From: CF-46 sp042408445 | GTDB taxonomy: Bacteria; Chloroflexota; Limnocylindria; Limnocylindrales; CSP1-4 | Reading direction: 5' to 3' | Assembly (NCBI GenBank): GCA_042408445.1 | Contig: JBHORC010000038.1 | Coordinates: 118,872 to 182,871 of the forward strand | Length of the DNA stretch: 64,000 nt | Part shown: positions 59,973 through 64,000 of the stretch, piece after piece | How positions within the stretch are numbered: position 1 is the first letter of the stretch | Layout: every line of letters begins with the position of its first letter | The notes under the pieces: model-generated | Seen by the model: the letters and a program-made list of their open reading frames with translations, nothing else | What the model was told of the DNA's origin: nothing | Databases searched by the model: none | Made by a program: the position numbers and the translations under genes

Positions 59973-60926
59973 TCAGCGAGCCGCCGACTCCTCCTTCTCG
60001 GCCGCTTCGCGAGCAAGCTCGGCGGCGATCTCCTCGGGTGTGGCCTCGGCCGGGGGGGCGGTCGTCTCCGGCGCCGGTGCGGGACGGGCGCCGGGGAGCA
60101 GCTCCTCCTCGTCGGCGTCCGGCTCGAACGTCAGCGCGGCGCCGCCGGCGAGGGCGGCGACGAGCTCGTCCGACGCGGATTCGTCGTACTCCGGCTCGGC
60201 TGTCATCGCGACCTCCGGCTCGGGCTCGACGGCTCGCGCCGCGCGCTCCTGCTGGCCCTCGATGCACGCATCCGCGACGAGCTGGCAGAGCAGCCGGATC
60301 GATCGGATGGCGTCGTCATTGGCCGGGATGATGTGGTCGATCTCGTCCGGGTCGACGTTCGTGTCGCCGGTCGCGACGACCGGGACCTCGAGCTTGTTCG
60401 CCTCCGTGACCGCGATCCGCTCGCGATGCGGGTCGATGATGAAGACGGCGCCGGGGACGCGCTTCATCTTCCGCATCCCGCCGACGGTCAGCGTCAGCTT
60501 GGTCATCTCGTCGGTCAGCTTGGCGGCTTCCTTCTTCGTCATCCGATCGAAGTCGCCGGCCTGCTGGCGGGCCTCGAGCTGCTCGAGGAGGGCGATCCGC
60601 TTCTTGATCGTCGTGAAGTTGGTCAGCATCCCGCCGAGCCAGCGCTTGTTGACGAACGGCTGACCGGCGCGGACCGCCTCCTGGGCGATCGGCTCCTGGG
60701 CCTGCTTCTTCGTCCCGACGAAGAGGACGAACTCGCCTCGGGCGACGGTGTCGCGGACGAACTCGAGGGACGAGTCGAGATGCTTGACCGTCTGGGCCAG
60801 GTCGATGATGTGGATCCCGTTGCGCTCGGCGAAGATGAACGGGCGCATCTTGGGATTCCAGCGGCGCGTCTGGTGGCCGAAGTGGACACCGGCTTCGAGC
60901 AGCTGCCGCATGGAGACGGACGGCAC
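59973..60926 (-). CDS. rpsB: Ribosomal protein S2 with long acidic C-terminal extension
   Basis: The first 230 residues are a standard S2: LLEAGVHFGHQTRRWNPKM, FVLFVGTKKQAQEPI, VNKRWLGGMLTNF and IPANDDAIRSIRLL. The last 85 or so are rich in Glu, Ala and Pro and resemble an intrinsically disordered tail. It is a late-binding 30S protein. The GTG at 60926 has AGGAGGT 9 bases upstream. A long 5' leader of about 184 bases follows the likely promoter. Confidence 0.96.
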   Translation of the reverse strand: MPSVSMRQLLEAGVHFGHQTRRWNPKMRPFIFAERNGIHIIDLAQTVKHLDSSLEFVRDTVARGEFVLFVGTKKQAQEPIAQEAVRAGQPFVNKRWLGGMLTNFTTIKKRIALLEQLEARQQAGDFDRMTKKEAAKLTDEMTKLTLTVGGMRKMKRVPGAVFIIDPHRERIAVTEANKLEVPVVATGDTNVDPDEIDHIIPANDDAIRSIRLLCQLVADACIEGQQERAARAVEPEPEVAMTAEPEYDESASDELVAALAGGAALTFEPDADEEELLPGARPAPAPETTAPPAEATPEEIAAELAREAAEKEESAAR

Positions 60927-61116
60927 GGGGCGAGACCTCCTGTTCGGTTTCGTTCCTCCGCGGACCTCGTCGCCGGGTTTCCGGTCCCGATCGCCAGTCG
61001 ACGCGTCGCGTCGGCTGGTCGATCACGGGTCCGGCACCGTCCCGGTCGGAACGATCCGCGTGTGATCTCCGACGTCAGAGTTGGCGTCGGGCTGCCGCGG
61101 CTGGCGCGGCCGGCGG

Positions 61117-61125
61117 AGTGTAGCA
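61117..61125 (-). promoter_or_regulatory. Extended -10 promoter of rpsB
   Basis: On the minus strand this reads TGCTACACT, followed by CCGCCGGCC. The predicted start near 61110 gives a leader of about 184 bases before rpsB, long enough for an S2-type autoregulatory structure; GACGCG/CGCGTC repeats occur within it. No convincing -35 is seen. The 247-base gap otherwise holds no gene. Confidence 0.6.
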
Positions 61126-61173
61126 CGAGGTCCTCGCGCAGCCCGCCGACCCCCGGCTGGTCCGCGGCTGGCC

Positions 61174-61587
61174 TCAGATCGCGGCCCGGTGGTGACGAAG
61201 GCGGGGACGGGCGCGGCCCTCGTCCGGCTCCACGACGACCAGGTCGAACCGGACGGGCAGCGTCGCGATCCGTTCGTCCGGCCGTTCGGCCAGCCACTCC
61301 CAGGCCGCCTGATGGAGGCGACGTCGCTTCCGGTGGTCGATCGACTCGTCGGCGAGCCCGAAGTCGCGTCGGCCGCGCCAGCGGACCTCCACGAACACGA
61401 CGGTCGCCGGAGGACCGGGATCGACGGCGATCAGGTCGATCTCCGCGCGGCGGACGTGGACGTTGCGGGCGACGATCGACCAGCCGGCCGCGGCGAGCGT
61501 TGCGGCGGCGAGATCCTCGGCCGCGTCGCCGAGCTGCTGCGCGTTCGTCCGCGTGGACGGGCCGTTGGTCTCGGCGCGATCCGTCAT
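61174..61587 (-). CDS. yraN: YraN family (UPF0102) endonuclease-like protein
   Basis: The 137-residue protein has the YraN nuclease-like core: GDAAEDLAAATLAAAGW, VRRAEIDLIAVD with the catalytic acidic residues, and VVFVEVRWR, where the usual EVK reads EVR. Family members resemble Holliday junction resolvases; activity is unproven. The position downstream of rnhB is the usual one. The ATG at 61587 has GGAG 9 bases upstream. Confidence 0.9.
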   Translation of the reverse strand: MTDRAETNGPSTRTNAQQLGDAAEDLAAATLAAAGWSIVARNVHVRRAEIDLIAVDPGPPATVVFVEVRWRGRRDFGLADESIDHRKRRRLHQAAWEWLAERPDERIATLPVRFDLVVVEPDEGRARPRLRHHRAAI

Positions 61588-61665
61588 CCGCGGAGTCTCC
61601 GCGGAGCCGGTCACCCGCCGGTTATCCGCGCCCGAGGCGATGCCTCGACCGGGCCGAAGCACGGA

Positions 61666-62439
61666 CTACCCGACCGGCGCCTCGAGCAGCATCAGGTCGT
61701 CCAGGTCCAGCATCGCGTCGTCGGCCATCACCGGCACCGCCTCGCGCTCGAGCGTCTCGAATGTCTCGAACGACGCGTTCGGGTCGGCGAGGAGGTCGAA
61801 CGCGAGCTGGTCGCCGGCGAGGGTTCGCTGCAGCGCGAGGAACGAGCGCCGATGGAACGGCGTGAGGCCGAGGCGACGAATCGCGTCGCGGTGGTCGCGG
61901 GTCGCGTAGCCCTGGTTGTGCTCCCAGCCGTAGCCCGGGTAGCGCGCGGCGAGCCTCGTCATCATCCGGTCGCGGACGACCTTCGCCACGACGGATGCGC
62001 AGGCGATCGAATAGACCTTCGCGTCGCCGTCGACCACGTTCGAATACGGTCCCACGTGGCCCTCGAAGCCGACGATCCGGTTGCCATCGACGAGGACATG
62101 GTCGTGTCCGCCGAGCCGGGCGATCGCCCGCCGCATCGCCAGGTGGGTCGCGTGGTAGATGTTCAGCTGATCGATCTCGCGGACGGACGCCGCGCCGACC
62201 CCGACCGCCACGGCTCGCGAGCGGATGATCGGGGCGAGCCGCTCGCGCTGGGCCATCGAGAGCGTCTTCGAGTCGCGGACGCCCGGGATGCGATGGCAGC
62301 CGGGCTTCATGATCACGGCCGCCGCCACGACCGCACCGCACGTCGGAGCGACGCCGACCTCGTCGACACCGGCGACCCGGCGGTGACCGTCGTTCCAGAG
62401 CCGGCGTTCGTGGCGAAGGGTGGGGACGATGACGGCCAT
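61666..62439 (-). CDS. rnhB: Ribonuclease HII, with altered GRG motif
   Basis: The 257-residue protein has the RNase HII acidic residues: Asp26-Glu27 in GVDEVG, Asp118 in HVLVDGN and Asp157 in KVVRDRMM, plus the substrate-contacting YPGYGWEHNQGYATRDH. It should remove ribonucleotides from DNA. The usual DEAGRGP motif reads DEVGVAP, so the Arg and second Gly of the GRG loop that senses the RNA-DNA junction are missing. It starts with ATG at 62439. A C-terminal tail of about 45 acidic residues is longer than usual. Confidence 0.92.
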   Translation of the reverse strand: MAVIVPTLRHERRLWNDGHRRVAGVDEVGVAPTCGAVVAAAVIMKPGCHRIPGVRDSKTLSMAQRERLAPIIRSRAVAVGVGAASVREIDQLNIYHATHLAMRRAIARLGGHDHVLVDGNRIVGFEGHVGPYSNVVDGDAKVYSIACASVVAKVVRDRMMTRLAARYPGYGWEHNQGYATRDHRDAIRRLGLTPFHRRSFLALQRTLAGDQLAFDLLADPNASFETFETLEREAVPVMADDAMLDLDDLMLLEAPVG

Positions 62440-62520
62440 CGAGCGTCAGGGTAGCCGCTGAGACGCCGCCCGTCCGGCCCCGCCTTCGGCGCGAGCTCTG
62501 TGCCGGGCGGGGAATCAGAA

Positions 62521-62542
62521 GACCCCGGCCGTGGCCGGGGTC
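62521..62542 (-). terminator. Terminator hairpin downstream of rplS
   Basis: A 9-10 bp perfect stem (GACCCCGGC arm and its complement) lies 18 bases beyond the rplS stop codon, followed on the minus strand by TTCTGATT. It separates rplS from rnhB, which probably has its own promoter or relies on readthrough. Confidence 0.75.
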
Positions 62543-62560
62543 AACGAGGTCCGGAGACGA

Positions 62561-62911
62561 TCAGCGGTTGGTGCGGCGCTCGCGGAGGGTGGCCGCCTTG
62601 CCGACCCGGTCGCGGAGGAAATAGAGCTGGGCCCGGCGGACCTGGCCGTGCCGGACGACCTCGATCTTGTCGATCCGGGGGCTGTGGATCTTGAAGGTCC
62701 GCTCGACGCCGACGCCGCTCGCAATCCGGCGAACCGTGATCGAGCGGGTGATCCCACCGCCACGGAGGCGCATCACGATGCCCTCGAAGACCTGGATCCG
62801 CTCGCGGTTGCCCTCGACGACCTTGGCCGACACCTTGACCGTGTCGCCCGAGGCGAGCTCGGGGAGGTCCGTTCGGAGCTGATCGGAGGTGATCTCGTCG
62901 AGCACAGTCAC
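62561..62911 (-). CDS. rplS: Ribosomal protein L19
   Basis: The 116-residue protein has L19 features: SGDTVKVSAKVVEGNRERIQ, VFEGIVMRLRGGGI, VERTFKIHSPRIDKIEV and RRAQLYFLRDRVGKA. It sits at the 30S-50S interface. The GTG at 62911 is the start, with AAGGA 9 bases before it; the longer frame upstream runs through the promoter. An extended -10 element lies about 85 bases upstream, and a GCAGC/GCTGC stem is in the leader. Confidence 0.96.
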   Translation of the reverse strand: MTVLDEITSDQLRTDLPELASGDTVKVSAKVVEGNRERIQVFEGIVMRLRGGGITRSITVRRIASGVGVERTFKIHSPRIDKIEVVRHGQVRRAQLYFLRDRVGKAATLRERRTNR

Positions 62912-62995
62912 TGGGCGGTCCTTGTCAGGTTCGTCGGCAGCCTGAAGCTGCAGGTGGACTCGGGGTACGGGCCGAAACCGGTCGGCCGGCGGCGG

Positions 62996-63004
62996 AGTAT
63001 AGCA
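62996..63004 (-). promoter_or_regulatory. Extended -10 promoter of rplS
   Basis: On the minus strand this reads TGCTATACT followed by CCGCCGCC. It is the best match in the window to the motif shared with rpsB and rpsO. The leader would be about 78 bases. It lies 97 bases downstream of the trmD stop codon. Confidence 0.65.
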
Positions 63005-63100
63005 TGGCGACCGCGTGCGTCGGCCGTTCGGAGGAGGACGAGTCATCACGGTGACTTGACTGGGCGACGCCGGCGCCGCGGTCACCCTCAGGTGCGAGCG

Positions 63101-63850
63101 TCAGACGGTCGAGCGGCGCCCTTCGGTCCCGCCTCTCCCCCGCGCCCCGCGTCGCGACCCGCCGTCGGCGGACGGCTCGGTTCCGGTCAGCAGGTCGGGC
63201 CGTCTCGACCGGGTTCGTGCCGCCGCCTGCTCCTCGCGCCAGCGCGCCACCGCTCCGTGGTCGCCCGAGGTCAGGATCGCGGGCACATCGAGCCCCCGGA
63301 ACGTCGGCGGTCGCGTGAACTGGGGATACTCGAGCAGGCCGGCCGCGAAGGACTCCTCCGTCGTCGAGAGCTCGTCGATCGCGCCCGGCAGGAGCCGGAT
63401 CACGGCGTCGATGACGACGAGCGCGGGCAGCTCCCCGCCGGTGAGCACGTAGTCGCCGATCGAGAGCTCGAGGTCGACGAGCGAGCGGACGCGGTCATCG
63501 ACGCCCTCGTAGCGCGCGCACACGAGGACCAGGTGCGGGCGAAGGGCGAGATCGTGGGCCCGGCGTTGGGAGAACACCTCGCCCGCCGGATCGAGCAGGA
63601 TCACGAGCGAGTCGTCGCGTCGGAGCGCGTCGATGCCCGCCGCGATCGGCTCGGGCCGCATCACCATGCCGGCGCCACCGCCATACGGCGCGTCGTCGAC
63701 GCTCCGGTGTCGGCCGAGGCCCCAGGTCCGCAGGTCGTGGGCCCGGATCGTCGCCAGCCCGCGCTCCTGAATGCGACCCGGGATGCTTGCGGCGAGCGGC
63801 GCGACGACCATCTCGGGAAAGAGCGTCAGGACGTCGATCTCGAGCGTCAT
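63101..63850 (-). CDS. trmD: tRNA (guanine(37)-N1)-methyltransferase
   Basis: The 249-residue SPOUT methyltransferase has IDVLTLFPEMV at the start, RSVDDAPYGGGAGMVM, LVCARYEGVDDRV and SIGDYVLTGGELPALVVIDAV, which form the trefoil-knot SAM site and the dimer active site. It methylates G37 next to the anticodon to prevent frameshifting. The C-terminal 30 residues are an Arg/Gly-rich extension. It starts with ATG at 63850, which overlaps the upstream frame by ATGA. Confidence 0.96.
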   Translation of the reverse strand: MTLEIDVLTLFPEMVVAPLAASIPGRIQERGLATIRAHDLRTWGLGRHRSVDDAPYGGGAGMVMRPEPIAAGIDALRRDDSLVILLDPAGEVFSQRRAHDLALRPHLVLVCARYEGVDDRVRSLVDLELSIGDYVLTGGELPALVVIDAVIRLLPGAIDELSTTEESFAAGLLEYPQFTRPPTFRGLDVPAILTSGDHGAVARWREEQAAARTRSRRPDLLTGTEPSADGGSRRGARGRGGTEGRRSTV

Positions 63851-64000
63851 CCGGCATCGGCCGGAGCGGTGGCGGTGCGGGCGTCGTCGGCGGGACCGTC
63901 CGTGGCGGGGCCGTCGGCGGCGTCAGCGGGCGGCCGCTCGGCGACTCCCGGCCCAGCGGCGCCGGCCTGGCTGGGCGCGTCGCCGGCCTCGCTGGGCTCG
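63847..64000 (-). CDS. Partial upstream gene, probably rimM (C-terminal tail only)
   Basis: An open minus-strand frame enters from the window edge and ends in a TGA overlapping the trmD start (ATGA). The visible 50 residues are Ala/Pro/Asp-rich and carry no domain (for example ADAADGPATDGPADDA). The gene order of other bacteria (rpsP-rimM-trmD-rplS) makes rimM the best guess, but nothing in the visible sequence identifies it. Confidence 0.5.
   Translation of the reverse strand, partial: EPSEAGDAPSQAGAAGPGVAERPPADAADGPATDGPADDARTATAPADAG

Noticed and set aside
61027..61173. Minus-strand frames within the rpsB leader as a small gene
   Set aside because: They are out of frame with rpsB, lack recognisable domains and overlap the predicted promoter and leader.
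1..64000. tRNA, rRNA, SRP RNA, RNase P RNA or tmRNA genes
   Set aside because: I looked for T-loop GTTCGA-type motifs with flanking cloverleaf arms and conserved RNA cores and found none on either strand. A covariance-model search would be decisive.
1..64000. CRISPR arrays, insertion sequences, integrases, toxin-antitoxin pairs or phage genes
   Set aside because: No evenly spaced repeats of the right size, no transposase or integrase motifs and no flanking inverted repeats were seen. The only repeats are short coding tandem repeats.

Overview
The window is a G+C-rich (about 70%) bacterial chromosome segment. I see no mobile element, phage gene, CRISPR array, rRNA or tRNA. The gene content suggests a member of the Chloroflexota, possibly the Limnocylindria group, or a near relative: DUF981 and VKOR/DsbA genes, flavin-dependent LLM oxidoreductases, MEP-pathway isoprenoid genes, RNase J, an infB-nusA cluster without rimP, and many GTG starts with GTGA/ATGA/TGATG overlaps. 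This placement is inference from gene content, not from a tree. Actinobacteria are the main alternative.

Positions 1-28,400 are accessory and mixed in strand. They hold a DUF885 peptidase-like protein, a VKOR-DsbA disulfide pair, a VOC protein divergent from an LLM flavin monooxygenase whose FMN reductase lies 0.9 kb away, an AI-2E-type permease beside a DppA aminopeptidase, an AAC(2')-I-like acetyltransferase, a BBE-type FAD oxidase, a SnoaL-tailed ECF sigma factor, a lipoprotein intradiol dioxygenase, a DRG-like TGS GTPase, and a Ni/Co permease divergent from a Fur/Nur-type regulator.

Positions 28,400-42,200 are almost wholly on the minus strand and carry envelope, DNA and RNA housekeeping genes: yajQ, murC, pncC, a RodZ protein with Ig-like inserts, ftsK, RNase J, type 4 uracil-DNA glycosylase and asd. 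A 965-residue secreted repeat protein follows.

Positions 42,300-64,000 are a minus-strand information-processing superoperon, listed here in transcription order: (rimM?)-trmD-rplS-rnhB-yraN; rpsB-tsf-pyrH-frr-uppS-cdsA-dxr-rseP-ispG; nusA-ylxR-infB-rbfA-nrnA-truB-ribF; rpsO-pnp. It links ribosome assembly, translation factors, cell-wall lipid carrier synthesis and RNA turnover.

The most unusual feature is pnp. It encodes a polynucleotide phosphorylase of 861 residues with a complete DnaQ-like DEDDh 3'-5' exonuclease domain inserted between its two RNase PH domains, so one polypeptide should combine phosphorolytic and hydrolytic exonuclease sites. Other points of interest are a common extended -10 promoter motif before rpsB, rplS and rpsO, a terminator-like hairpin in the nusA leader, a ylxR gene with no standard start codon before its conserved part, an RNase HII lacking the GRG motif, and a RibF with a vestigial riboflavin kinase domain. 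Apart from the gaps described as features, no gene-free stretch exceeds 300 bases.
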